From Tretioscincus oriximinensis (Eukaryota; Chordata; Lepidosauria; Squamata; Gymnophthalmidae), in NCBI GenBank assembly GCA_022410635.1, contig JAJVDF010000221.1, positions 1,198,096 through 1,262,095 on the forward strand: a stretch of 64,000 nucleotides of DNA. Direction: 5' to 3'. The notes under the pieces are model-generated. The model did not search any database, was not told the origin of the DNA, and saw only the letters and a list, made by a program, of their open reading frames with translations. The position numbers and the translations under genes are program-made. Shown piece by piece: positions 33,265 to 45,665 of this stretch. Every line of letters starts with the position of its first letter. Positions within the stretch are counted from its first letter, which is position 1.

Positions 33265-35295
33265 CTGCAGTATGTGGCTTCCATCTCTTGACTTGAGCCA
33301 ATTTATATTTTGCTAGAAATGCTGTAATATCTTCACAATACCAGATAACACTAGAAATTAAAGTTTAAGCCAATTAATATATTGGAAGTAATCAAAGCTG
33401 CATTTGGTGCTTCTTTTCTGCCAAAATGCAAAGTACTGACATTGACTGGCAGCAAACCAATTAATATTCTACTCTGTTCTTTTACAGATGCCTCCATCTA
33501 ATTGATAGAGGAAATTCGTAACTTTCACCCACTTGGCTTCGTTAAACACATCTGTTTAATGGACTTGTGGTCCAGTATAAAAGCACCATAAATGTCCATT
33601 TAAAACTAGATTTTGTAAAGAGCTTAAAAATTGTTCTTCAGATGCAATAAAAGAAGACATAGGGTATGTGCACACAGAGAGGGGAGAAATCCACAACTGA
33701 CTGGTGACTGGATTTTGCTAAGAAAAAAAGGGAAGGGAAAAGGGGACATACCTTAAGACACTTGGAGCTGGGATGAGCTGATGAGAAGATCTGCGAAATA
33801 ATGATCTGCGCATGCCCGGCCAGCTCCGACCCTGAAGCCCTGTTGACTGGTCTCCTCTCACACTGCTCGTATCATTGCGAAGAAGGACACAAGACAGGGC
33901 TGCAGGAAGTTTTTAATGGAGGTTCGCTAGTCTTTATTATTCATAGTGAAGGCTAGCGAATCCTCCATTAACACATATGGCCTGAAGATGAAAGAAGAGG
34001 AACATCGCACAGAGGAAGAGGTACGTTTCTGTCATGTATCTGCACCATAGTGTTAATCCAAGATCATTTAGTCAGAACATTGTTCCAGTAAAAACCTTTT
34101 ACTGGCTGATATTTTACTCCATGGGCTTTCTTTCTACATCCAAGAATAAATTTCTTCTGTGCTGCCTCGCTTGACAGATTATGAATCACACCTTATTCCT
34201 TATGTTTTGCCCTGATTAAAGTTGACTCAGCCATATGCTCTCAAGGGCTACCACGACATAACTCAGCTTTCTCTTATCATTATGCCATTATGACTAACAT
34301 GCTTCTGTTTTTATTTTTGTGCATAAATAGGGGAGGGGAGCTTTAATCAAAAGTTTTAAAGTATGACATTTGTACCATTATCACTCTGACCAGTCACAGC
34401 TGGCCTAAAAGTTGTTGCAACTACATAACTAATTGTGAAAAATCTCTCTGAGGAATTCTTAGGCTGGTTTTCACTGGTCAACAGATCATTTACAGCCTCC
34501 CACCTCAAAGGGAAAGGAGAAAGCAACTAATTAGATGAACTTCCATATAAGGGCTTCTCCAAAACACTAGAAAATGGCTAATTTCTGGTCTCATTTCTAG
34601 GGCTCGATGAAGTGGTCATATAGAATTTGTCCAAAAAATTTAGATCTTTGGAACAGAATAAGCAGGTCAAAATGGACAATATATGTACTACTTTTGAACT
34701 AGCAACCACAGTATTGTTATTTATGGGCCCATAGGGATAGAGCATGGATGAAGGGAAGAAGAAACCATTTGTTGTAATATAAGCTGGCTTGGGCATGTCC
34801 CATTACATTAAATACCAACCATTGCAAAGATGTCACACACTAGAATGCAAGAAAAAAAACACAGTGCTAGTAGGAAAGTATACGAACAGAATTTTGGTGT
34901 CTGTACTGCTGTTGAGTTGCATACCCATTAGTCCAGTTGATGACGAACACTTCCTTCAAATAACCAGGGTTTCATTTTCATATTCAAACACATTCGCAAT
35001 CAAGACCAACATTTGTACTATTAAAAAACACCCCTTTAAAGGGGAAACACAATGAACAGAAACAGTTCAGTCAAACAATAACCTTTGGGGCTGGTTCGCT
35101 TCTATCAAACACAGGACATACAAACAACAGCACATTGGCTTTATTCTTCAAACAAATTCGCAAACGCAAACGGACTTTGCATGTTTCTATTTGCTAATAC
35201 TGAGCTATTGGTGCAGCTCAAGAGATCTTTCTGCATTGAAAAGTTGACATCCAAATATCGACCAGTTAGGCTTGCTGGGGCAGATTATTACCAGG
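33265..35295. other. No gene seen, one hairpin
   Basis: AT-rich, with short chance frames only. The exception is the inverted repeat at 33913-33971, listed separately, which sits in a GC-richer patch (33770-34020). Confidence 0.4.
33913..33971. repeat. Inverted repeat, stem of 18 bp with 22-nt loop
   Basis: TTAATGGAGGTTCGCTAG at 33913-33930 pairs with CTAGCGAATCCTCCATTAA at 33953-33971, with one bulged base. It has pre-miRNA-like dimensions. It may be the centre of a larger degraded palindromic element. Confidence 0.6.
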
Positions 35296-35304
35296 AATTA
35301 TTTG

Positions 35305-35568
35305 CAATTATTTATTTATTTGTACATATACCCTGCCCTATACCCAAAGTTTCAGAGCGGCCAACCAAAGGTTAAAGCACATAACCTTTCTTTTTTTTTG
35401 CATTCTTCACAACAGATGCCCTGTAAAGTAGATGGGGCTGAGAGAGTTCTAAAGAAGTGTGATTGTCCCAAGATCACTCAGCTGGCTTCATGAAGAAGTG
35501 TGGAATCAAACAGGAAGACTACCAAATAAAGGCCCAACACTCTAACCACTACACCAAACTGGCTCTTA
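35305..35568 (-). mobile_element. tRNA-derived SINE with L2-like tail (antisense)
   Basis: The right end, CTCTAACCACTACACCAAAC followed by TGGC, is the reverse complement of the SINE head with its A box; GGAATCAAAC is the decayed B box. The left end, TATTTATTTATTTGTACATA followed by CCCTGCCCTATACCC, is the reverse complement of the L2-like tail. The copy is nearly full length. Confidence 0.85.
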
Positions 35569-35579
35569 AAAGTTTGACT

Positions 35580-36775
35580 ATGTTCTGAAAGCTTTAGAAA
35601 CAAATATGCCTAGCTTCAGAATCACCCAGGAACCCATTTTAGCAATATGCTTCAGTGCTCTGCTTAAATAAATCCCTTGGGAGTCCAGATCATGAAGGCA
35701 TGCAGAAAGGCATATAAAGACTATTTCATCAAAGTTCCTTCATAGCAGCTGATGGGGATGGATGATTTGTGCCCTGTGCCTTACATAACTAATACTTACT
35801 GTTCAATATCCTGATTGCATGCTGTCCCTACAGAATGCAGTCTTTTTTGTATTATCTATGAATGGATGGAAAGAAACAAGTAGGTTTAGGCCAGATTCCT
35901 AAAATCAAAATATGATATACTAAGCTCCGTTTGGTGCATCGAATGAATGTTCAAATGTCACTTCAGATCTTATCTACCATGCCGTTGCAGAATCCACTGC
36001 TGTTGTGGAAAGATGCAATTAAATATGTAATATTTTTGCTGTATGGAAGTATTTTGGGAGCATTTACCCAGCTTCTTTCGATGTAGATATTATTCACCAA
36101 AACAAGAATTCGATCACATGAAATTAGTTGAATTACAAAGCCAAAGATCCCAACATTCTTTCATAATTTTTGACACAAAAATGTTCCTCTTAGTTATGTA
36201 TTTATTTCATCTACCATAATTTAGCTCTTCACATCTGATTTGTAGAATAACTTACAACTTCACACAAAGAGAAAATAAACAAAATTCCAGTTATGAAGAA
36301 AGATCTGTCCTAGATAATGAGTGGTTTCACTAGGTTTATCCTAGACATGTGAATTTTGAATACGAGTAGGGAAGAGTAACCACAAATGCACAAACATTTC
36401 TGTGCGCCTCCATGCTCACTGGCCTTCACTTTCTGAACTCTGGGAAGAGTGCTAGTTATACGGCTTGATTATTGAAATAAAGGCTTGTGTGAAATTTATG
36501 TATAACTGATATTCTAACAAGAGATCTTTTTTATGCTCGTCGATTTTGAACAGGCTGAATTTGGCAGCAGCTAAACATTGCTCATCTATGTATGTAATTA
36601 CTTCTTTTTCCTTGAAGTTATTGCTTGTTTTTAGTATTGTTTAGTTTGTAAACTGTACAGAATCATTTGAAATCTGCCTTATCGAAGTCAAATAACAATT
36701 AACCTATCGTTATATTGGGGGGTTATGATTGTAATTTGTTTTTAAATATTTGCTGGACTTTTACTGGTTTTATAT
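35580..36775. other. No gene seen
   Basis: AT-rich with no domain-bearing frame. The last 200 bases may be the 3' UTR leading to the LINE tail that follows. Confidence 0.4.
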
Positions 36776-36779
36776 AATT

Positions 36780-36864
36780 ATCTTGTATTTTATTGTTTTG
36801 TATCACATTGTGAGCTGCCCAGAGCCCTTTGTGAGGTGTTCAGGGTATAAATTAAGTAGTAAAG
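36780..36864 (+). mobile_element. LINE 3' tail (L2-like)
   Basis: TGAGCTGCCCAGAGCCCTTT followed by CAGGGTATAAATTAAGTAG is the usual 3' terminal pattern of L2-group LINEs and L2-tailed SINEs in reptiles. No coding part is recognisable upstream. Confidence 0.55.
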
Positions 36865-36875
36865 TCTTGCAAGTA

Positions 36876-37215
36876 CAGTAAAATCCCGTTTATCCGAACT
36901 AAAGGGGGCGGAGGCATTTCGGATAACACAATTTTTCGGATAAACCATTAAATCGTCCATTTTTTAATTTTCGGCTGTTTAATGATAAAATTTCTAATTT
37001 AAATAAATTATGAAATTGTTCTTACCTGTAATGCTTTAAATCCGTCGTCTCCGACGTTTAAACTCCGCCCTTCTTCCCGCGCCGCGAGCCGCGCCAGAAG
37101 GAGAAGCCTTTTTCCACCTACGCACACATGTTTTAACTGTCACGTGACGCAGTTTAGAAGCTTCGGTTAAGTCGGGTTTCGGTTAACCGAAGTCCGGATA
37201 AACGGGGTTTTACTG
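36876..37215. mobile_element. Tigger/pogo-like MITE
   Basis: The left terminus CAGTAAAATCCCGTTTATCC mirrors the right terminus GGATAAACGGGGTTTTACTG with few mismatches. TA lies immediately outside on both sides (36874-36875 and 37216-37217). CAGT...TATCCG ends and a TA duplication are typical of pogo/Tigger elements of the Tc1/mariner superfamily. The 340-bp body contains a CpG-rich patch (37040-37130) and no transposase. Confidence 0.8.
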
Positions 37216-37464
37216 TATACTTTTTGCATTCCTATTTCAGGTAAAATACACACACATGTAGATGTTAAAAATTATTGATGCTTTATATTTATTATAATTT
37301 TTAAATCATGTGTCTCTCTTGGATATGCAGAAGACTGTGCAAAGCAGTGAAATCCTGCTCTCTTAGTCCTGGAAATATTTATTCATAAAGATTGCTATTA
37401 CATTCCCAACAAAGTAGCTCTTTTTAAGTATTAGCACAGGATATCAATATTTAAAATGATATGA

Positions 37465-37699
37465 ATATTTTAATGTTCATATGGAACAGGAGGTGTTTGA
37501 AATGTTTACATTTGAACAAAATACACTTTCTGAAAGGAGTTCAAAAACAAGTCTATGTATATAATACACTTTCTGAAAGGAGTTCAAAAACAAGTCTATG
37601 TATATACATAGACTTGTTTTTGAACTCCTTTCAGAAAGTGTATTTTGTTCAAATGTAAACATTTCAAACACCTCCTGTTCCATATGAACATTAAAATAT
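37465..37699. mobile_element. Perfect long palindrome with an internal 43-bp duplication
   Basis: The right arm, 37604-37699, is the exact reverse complement of the left arm taken as 37465-37520 plus 37564-37603. That is 96 paired bases with no mismatch and no spacer. The extra piece on the left, 37521-37563, is an exact tandem copy of 37564-37606 and would bulge out. Flanks are AT-rich (ATATATATA at the right) and no clear target duplication is visible. Open frames on both strands simply mirror each other. It may be a MITE or a recent inverted duplication. Confidence 0.9.
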
Positions 37700-37704
37700 A
37701 TATA

Positions 37705-40700
37705 TAATTTGAAAAGTTCTAGTTCACAATTTGTCTTTTTTAAAAAGCTTTTTTGTGTATTTTGAGAGGCTGACCCAAGTTAACATTTTTTGAACACAAA
37801 TTTCAAATACTTTGTTTAATTAAACTGAAAGTTTGGTATAATCAAACCAAGCAATGTTCAGTTTGGATCAAATTAAATTACAATTTTTAGGTTCATGCAA
37901 TACACTGGCCATTTCTGCTCATTGTTCATAGCAGGCATTTTGAGTTACTCTTTTATTCCTATGATGCTGTCAAATTAAAAATCTGCCTCACCTTACCTAG
38001 GTTTTAGTGCTGGTAACTTGACATATGGTTTCCTTATTTTCCAGCAACAAATAATTATTAAAAGCATATTTAATAATTCATTTAATAAAGCATTAATTAT
38101 TCAAGCATAGGTTGATACTTCCTTTTTAATTTAATAAACAAATATTATATATTTATCTAAGTGCAATTACTTTTTATCAGAACAAATAGCAAACAATAGC
38201 AAATTACAAATAATGTAAACATTCAAAACATTACAGAAATCATGAAAGTTACTAAACATAACCACAATTCATTCACTAAGACTGCTATTAGCTAACTAAA
38301 CAAGTAATGTCTGAAGAATTTTGGAATCTGGTAAGTAAACAGTATTTCTTGAAGTAAATGAAATTAATCGGTTCCAGTTGTCTGGAAGGTATATTGTCCT
38401 TACGTGACCCTACATTGAAATGTTACAAGGTTTAAGGTAGACAGGTGCCACACCCTAGTACCTGTGCTGCAATGTAAAGAGAGAAGCATTGTACCATGTC
38501 TGAGCAATTATGTGGTTGGCTGCTAATAATAAGTTTGACAATTGCTTGTTTTTAGTATTAGTATTACCCAGCTGAAAGAGGAAATTAATCTTTCCCTAAC
38601 TGAGGCCACATCCAGAGGTGATTTTGATACCACTATGGTAGTTACTCCATGAAGAATCTGCCTTATGTTCTCATGTAAATTCAGCAATTCACTAAATTTA
38701 AATCCTGTTCTGCAGGTTTTAGAGATAGTAGAGTTTTACCAACTTCAGAGGGGCACCTGCATTTCTCCACTAAGAAGCCTGTCTGATGTTGTCATACAAG
38801 AGCACAGATGATAGGAGGGAAAAACAGCCAATCACATGACGAGTTCATGGAACACATGTGGCGATTTCATGGAACTGCAGAATAAATGCTCACTGCAATT
38901 ACACAGGCTGAGGTATGTGAGGGAAGAAGCATGATTGGGTTAAAATAAATTACAGATTTAATCCACTCATCTGGATGGGGCTTGAGTATCTATGAAGGAC
39001 TACTTCAGCCAAAAGGATCAAACAAACAAAAAAGGAAGTATATATATTTCACAATTCAAAGTACTTTTTCAGTGGTTTATGAAATGTAAAAAAAACCCTA
39101 AAGTTTGTCTATTTTTAAATTTTATACTAGCACTTCAGGAAAAGACAGACAGCACTTTGAGATCACCCTAGTATGCTATCTAGATGTAAATTTAGTAATA
39201 TAAGAAGAATATTAAGAAAGACCTTTTAAGATTCAAGATGGCATCTTGGTAAGCTTCTTATGCTTCTGGCTCAGCCCTTTGAACTAATTCTTCTGTGCCT
39301 ACTGCTCACTTGATATGCTGTATTTAAAACAATTTCATCATGGGAAGGGGGGGGGGGGGAAGCTTAGCAATAATCTTGATCATTAAACTTTAGAAAGGCC
39401 TACTGGTTGTTCTTGCTTTTGAGCTCCTAATGTAGCAATTTCAATGTGACTTGGCAGGAGTTAGCAACTCTGCAACCCCACAATTCCAGGCATGAATCCA
39501 GCAGACCATCACAACTAGGCCCTTGGACTCTGGAGCCAGAGTCTCCAAGCCCAGGCCCAAAGTAGCAAATTCAAACAGGAATAATGCTGCCAGAGGAAGG
39601 TGAACTAATTTGTCCTGCTCAATAGCTTAATGCTCATTTCAAACAGAATTGTCCTCTCTTTTGTACCTTCTTAAAGCCCCAGCTCTTCTCTCAAACACTA
39701 GAGCTTGATCATTTTTTTTATATTGGCAAAATTAGTTCAAGGTCTGTAGCCATGCTTATGGCTTCCTCATGTCTCTTTCTTAATAGGAAGGGAAGAATTT
39801 TGTTTAGCCCTGAACTTTCTGGATCAGCTACATACAGAAAGGATAGAACTTGAGCCTTATGGCTTCTCAATGCTTTCTTTCGATTAATAAGCAGTGATCT
39901 TGAATCAGTCAGCTTGTAAAGTTGAGTAAAGTTGTATTAATCTTTGAATTATTTGGATTCAAGAACAACATAAATACAGAAATCCTCAGGTTCAAAAATA
40001 AGCTATATAGGTGCAAAATATATACTGCAAAGGGTTCAGATGGAGCATTATCTTGGGATACAGACATGTCAGTGTGGCATATTATTCCTGAATACTGTCA
40101 TCTGACTGTAGACTGACATCACACTAGATTAAGCAAGCTGCATTGTAAAATCAACAACTATAGCCTATTTATATGATCATTTAGTTGACATTGCTTCTCC
40201 ATCAACTCAAAGTAAGCAAGCATGCCAAGAAGAATGACAAATAATGAAGGATGATCAACTAAAATAATGAAATTGAAGTCAAACTCAGAAGCTTGTGGAA
40301 TATCTATGATTAAAATGCTCAGTCTCAAATGAATCACAAGTGAATGACACTAGAGTAGGCAGCAAAGATAAATAAAAAATGGTAATCTGTTCCAGTGACT
40401 ATTGCTTGTTTACCAGTTTAGAGGGCTAAGATACAAATCACTAGAATGTTGGAGACTTATTTGTTATTGTTCAGTCATTGAAGAATATTCCAGAAGGAAA
40501 CAATGGGCCAAGGGTCCTGGGCTTTGTTACAAAAGAGCTGTGTTCTGGCCAGTTTGCCGTTTTGGTTTTAATTTAGTTTCTTGTTCCAGAGGTGTTCAAT
40601 AAATCACTTTCTTAACACATCATTGACAGCATGATTATTAGGAAGGTTCTATGCGATTCACAGTAGGGTTCACATTGAGTATAATCTATTTAAAAGGCCA

Positions 40701-43370
40701 GAAAAAAACACTTGCAGTGTGATCTTCACATTAGCTTAGGGGTGGAATGCACTTTTTAAGCACTTTTGAGCAGTTTTTTAAAAAAATGTTCAGTCTGTAT
40801 CAAAACCTGATATTCAGAAACCTGATATGAATTACCATAAAGAGGGATATTATTATTTATCACACCAATTGGATCAAGAGTTGTCTTGTTACATTAACAG
40901 AAGTTCCAACACATTATTTTTTAAATTCCCACTTAGCATTAGGCTTGCAACCTTTTTAGCACTAAGTGACAACTTGAGATGGGAGGATTTTCAGTGAAAC
41001 TTTGAATGAATACTTATACTAATAAAAATGTGCTAATTTTAAGCTTTGTCTCCTCGTTTAGGTTACTCATTCTTATGTTCCTAGCTTGTTTCCACACTTC
41101 CCTTGTAACAGTTCAACATGGGGACCAAAAATGTCACTTCCACACTATTGGTATTCTGAAGGAGACACTATCCGCTGCTTGTACCCTCCATCCAAACAGG
41201 GTGAAGCATAGGCAAAACAAATTGAATTAATCTTCCCCAAATGGCTACTTACCTAGAGCTGTTTTAAAATATCTACTGGCATACTAGCAGCAATAAACTG
41301 GATAGAGAGGTATGTGGATGGCTCATGCCTCAATAGTTCACTATTCCACAGAAGATTTATTTTTCTGAGTCAACAAAATAAAGTCAGGAAAGGCTTGAAC
41401 CTGGTTCAGGAGCTGGGGTTAAGCAGCTATTTCAATACAGATAACTTTGTTGCTGTCCTGAAATAGATCTGTCCATTCCTATGATGTCCACTCTTTCCAA
41501 TACAAGCCAGAATAAGTAAGATGAGTATGGAATGACCATAGTTTGAAAAACTGTAACAGAAACTAGGGCAGGAACTGTTAGGTAGTTTGCGTCTTCATTT
41601 TAAAGCAGATTTGTGTGTGCGTGATTGATTAAGGAAGCGTAGGATGTGAACCTTCAAAACAGGTTGTGTGATGCAACCTCTTAAAAGTAGGCTTATATCT
41701 TTTGCAGAACATCGGTTGGGTGAAAAATTGGAAGAAAGTACAGAGGGAGTGCTTTCTCCCAATATGCTGCTGAAACTCTTGGGTAGTCACAATAGTGGGA
41801 TGTTGCCACCACCAGCGTGGGGACATGTGGCAGATTTGTCCTTTCAGGTCTACCTTAGGACCATTAGGACACTGTGGGGATACTGTTTAAGAAAACCGAC
41901 AAAAAACCTCTATGATTCCTGTGGTGGAAATTAAAGGATTCCTAGCCAAATACCTTGCTCTTTTCAGTCAGAACTATTCCTGGAGCTTCCTCAGTGTGGT
42001 TATAGAAATCTCCCACTGCTGTCCTCAGAATTGTTCTATTGCTATCTCCTGACCACAGAAAACAGTCTTCACGCATGTAATAGTTACATTTTTCACAATG
42101 TAAGACCAACAACTTTATGGTTGTTTTTCCTGTATCAGATTAAAAATAACTTCATTTGCGTACTGAAACCCTTCAAATGAATTTATTTATTGGTTTTCAA
42201 ATCTATATAACACATATAGTTCTCCCTCCAGTAATTTTTAAGTTTTTATTTCACACATTAAACTATTTGCCTTTTGTTTCACCATATCCTCATGCTCCAC
42301 AAGCACATACTTATGTTACTGTGCTTTTCAGCTTAATTTGACATTAACAATCGATTTTCTCTATTTCATGTTGCTTCATCCCACCTAGAATCCATTATTC
42401 TATCCTACCCTCAAGGGACCTTGAATCCCTATTTAGCAATCAACAGAACAACAAAACATGCTGCAATTTGTATCTTTAAAAAATCTATTGGCTGAGTTGA
42501 ACAGATTTCTGGTAAAGAAAGAAAGACCAGTCTTTGTTGTATGCAAATGTGGCAAAAATATGGAAAGAAGCAAAAAGGATCCTTCAGACGTAACAACATA
42601 ATCAATGAACACCAATTATAGCAGTCAGCCACGTACTCCAAACGCCCATGCTATCCAGGGAAACAAACACAAATTTATGTTTCTGCTAGTAGCTGAAATG
42701 GATTTTGGTGTTTCTACAAGGCCTCCATTGTTGGGAAGATTGATACCTTTGGAGAAACACCAGGGCAAACAGGAACTGAGAGATCACAATGTGCTTCATT
42801 GCTCCAACTCCATTAAAGATTGCTCTGCTCCTTGAATCATATATTTACAGTAGAATATACATGTGTCTTCTTGACATTAATTTCTACTATGATCAATGGA
42901 GCCTATCCTCAGTAAAATAGCAACCTCAATCTTCTTAACAATCTAATAACGGCTTCCTACGTAAAAATCCAATTTTTGTGCATAAGGCATTTTAACACAT
43001 CAAAGCCAATACAATGATAGTCTAGCAAGAATAAAATTGACGAAACCAGGGAGGCTTTTTATAATCACAATTATTCTGCTTTGAAATTAACCTTTTTGAT
43101 ATAGCTATGATACCATGCACCTTCAGAGCATATTAGTGCTCTATGACTTAAACCGTATCCATATCTGAAAACTTATGTTCAAAGCAGAACATGGCATAAC
43201 AATCTAAACACTTCAAGGCATAAGAATAAAGTTGCATTCATAGGGTGTTTCTAATACTATAATCATGAAACTATGGTATGATTGCTGCACTGCTCAATAG
43301 CACTCACACCATGGTGGAATAAGGATAGCATGACATAACAGTATATGATGCTACATTGAAATAGCAAATA
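37705..43370. other. Longest stretch without a supported feature
   Basis: About 5.6 kb of AT-rich DNA. Open frames (for example 41668-41934, 42605-42835) are short and lack domains. There is a G12 run at about 39348-39359. I see no LINE tail, SINE box or inverted terminal repeat. It could contain conserved non-coding elements, which cannot be judged without a comparison. Confidence 0.45.
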
Positions 43371-44817
43371 CTAGTTAGCTACATTGAAAGAACTTCCTCT
43401 CAAGACAAAGAGATCCCAGCTCCCCCACAGTCCCCTCCCCAGAAGCACTATGTAGACACCTAAAAACCAGCATCCTGAAGACCTCTGCAGAAGTCCTAGG
43501 GAGTTCCTCAATGAACAGCAAAGAGTGGTTTGATGAAAACAATAAGGCTATCCAGAAACTGCTCACAAAGAAGATATCTGTGAATGAAACACACATTGCT
43601 CTGCTATCTTGTCCTAATTCATATGCCTTCCAACTCATATACAACAATCACGTAAGCTTTGTTAGATTCAGAGCAACAGGTGGATAAACCTGGCATAGAG
43701 AATTCAGCTTTGTGCAGACACAGGTGATTATAGAGGGTTCTATGAAGGCAGTGCCAGATCCAAAGTCCCCTGCATAGTGCAGTCAGGCACTCTTCATAGA
43801 TTAGTCATCTATCCTGAATTGATGGGCAGAATTTCCAAACTCTTTTAAGGACTAACTGTACAGTTGAAGAGTTAACAATCCACCACATTTCACAAAATTC
43901 AATCAAAACGGAACTAGATAAGATAACCCTTGAAGCAACTACTGAAGGCACTAATTAACTGAAAAATTCCAAGGCAGAAGGTATTGGTGGAATCCTGTCT
44001 GAGATCTGGAAGCATGGAGGCAAAGCAATAACCTTTGTGAATACTTCACCTGCTGCTGAGATCATGGCAAACTACTAGAGGACCTTAATAATGGAATCAT
44101 TGTCACTCTATACAAGAACAAAGGAGAAAAGTGCAACTGCTCTAACTATCGGAGAACCCTACTTTCCAACGCAGAAAAAATCCTTGCAAGAATGGTGGCC
44201 ACCATTGCAGAAGAACTGCTCCCAGAGAGCCAGTGTGGCTGTAGAGATAATGCACAACTACCATGATATGTTTTTTAAGGCAGCTACAAGAAAAATCCGG
44301 GGGGAGGGGGGGCAGCGGGGATCCAAGACATTTAACGTGACATTCCTTGTCCTCAAAAAAACACACAGCATAGCAAGTAGTAAAAGGTCTGTAGCAAATT
44401 CTGACTAAGGTGTCTCCCAATGTTCTTTAACATGATCATCCAGCTGCATGAAGATCAGAATGGTCGAGTTAGATAAAGCAGTGACCACACCAAACCCTTC
44501 CTAATAAACAATGGTATCAAACCAATTCTCTTCAGTCTCCCTTGGCATGATGATTCAAAGGGCCTCAGCAGACCAAGTATGGAATCTGTTTTCAGTACTG
44601 CAATCTGTTCAAGGGCCCACACCAAGACTATGAAACAACTTGTTGTTGTTTTCTTCCTCTCTCTACCTCCCCTTTGGGCCTTCCTCCCCTCCTTGCTTCA
44701 GATTTTCCCCATTTAATCTGGCTTCTGCATTTTTTAAAAATGGTTTCTGCTGAGCATATGTCTTTTACATATATAAAAAATCACTTCTAATTTTAGTTGA
44801 GTTCTAGTTTTTCTAGT

Positions 44818-44927
44818 GGCAGAATGGTTCTCAGTTGCATTTCTGCCTGCTTTTCTGTGCTGCATCGGGCAGCATCTTTGTTTCTGGCAGAATGGCTCTC
44901 AGTTGCATTTCTGCCTGCTTTTCAGTG
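44818..44927. repeat. 68-bp-period tandem duplication
   Basis: GGCAGAATGGTTCTCAGTTG at 44818 recurs as GGCAGAATGGCTCTCAGTTG at 44886, with matching downstream CATTTCTGCCTGCTTTTC. There are about 1.6 copies. Confidence 0.85.
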
Positions 44928-44934
44928 TTTAAGA

Positions 44935-45150
44935 ACTATCTAAGACCTTCAATTAGACCATCTCTTGAACACCACCTTTCGAGGCTGAAGAGGCCCAAAC
45001 GTTACAGCTGGATTTCATAAGGGAGGTGCTCAAGTCTCCTGACCGTTCTAGTTGCCCTTTTCTGCACCTCAGAAATGAGATGTGGTGACCAGAATTGTGC
45101 ACAATATTCCTAATGTGGCCTCACCACAGATTTATAACGAGACTAAACGA
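44935..45150 (-). mobile_element. CR1 LINE fragment inside the older LINE
   Basis: The minus strand translates to EYCAQFWSPHLISEVQKRAT, then RTVRRLEHLPYEIQL and RLGLFSLER, with stops. This is the C-terminal part of the CR1 reverse-transcriptase ORF. It differs from subfamilies A and B, so it is probably an older CR1. Confidence 0.7.
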
Positions 45151-45559
45151 CACTTGCTGACTTGTTGTTGATTCCTTTCCTGCACACTGGTTTGATTAGG
45201 GAATATGATTATGAATGAGTCCCTGAGCCAACTTCCTGTAATAGCAAATATGTTTCCTGTGGACGGGTCACTACGTGCAGAGTAGCAGAGAATGCATCCT
45301 TGCGCCTAGGGCTAGCTGTGGTGCAACCTGGGAGCTGTAGTCTTCAGGACATCAGGCAAATAGCACTAGAAGTGGAAGAAAAATTATTTTATCAGGAAAA
45401 GTATCACCCAGCCAGCATCATCGTCACTAGCAGATATATTTACTTGTTTTTCCTTCTTTGTAAAGGAGCACAATTGAAAACCATATTAGGTGTGTTATTT
45501 ATTATTAATTTATAAATACACTTGCTCAATTTACACCCAGATTCAGGAATTGGGAAAAA

Positions 45560-45665
45560 CAATGGGGGAAAGAGTGGAAGAAAGGGGGANGGACGGAAGG
45601 AAGAAAAGAAGGAAGGAAAGAAGGATAGAAGGAAAGAGCAGGAAGGACGTGAGGAAGGACAAAAG
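45560..45665. repeat. GGAA/GAAAG purine-rich low-complexity tract
   Basis: A purine-only run of GGAAG and AGAAAG units, with an N near 45590. Arg/Lys/Glu-rich or Ser/Phe/Leu-rich frames across it on either strand are artefacts. Confidence 0.9.

Noticed and set aside
37461..37683. Overlapping open frames of 65-68 codons on both strands
   Set aside because: The two proteins mirror each other because the DNA is a palindrome; there is no evidence for coding.
39341..39362. G-quadruplex regulatory element
   Set aside because: A single short G run with no partner runs; best treated as simple sequence.
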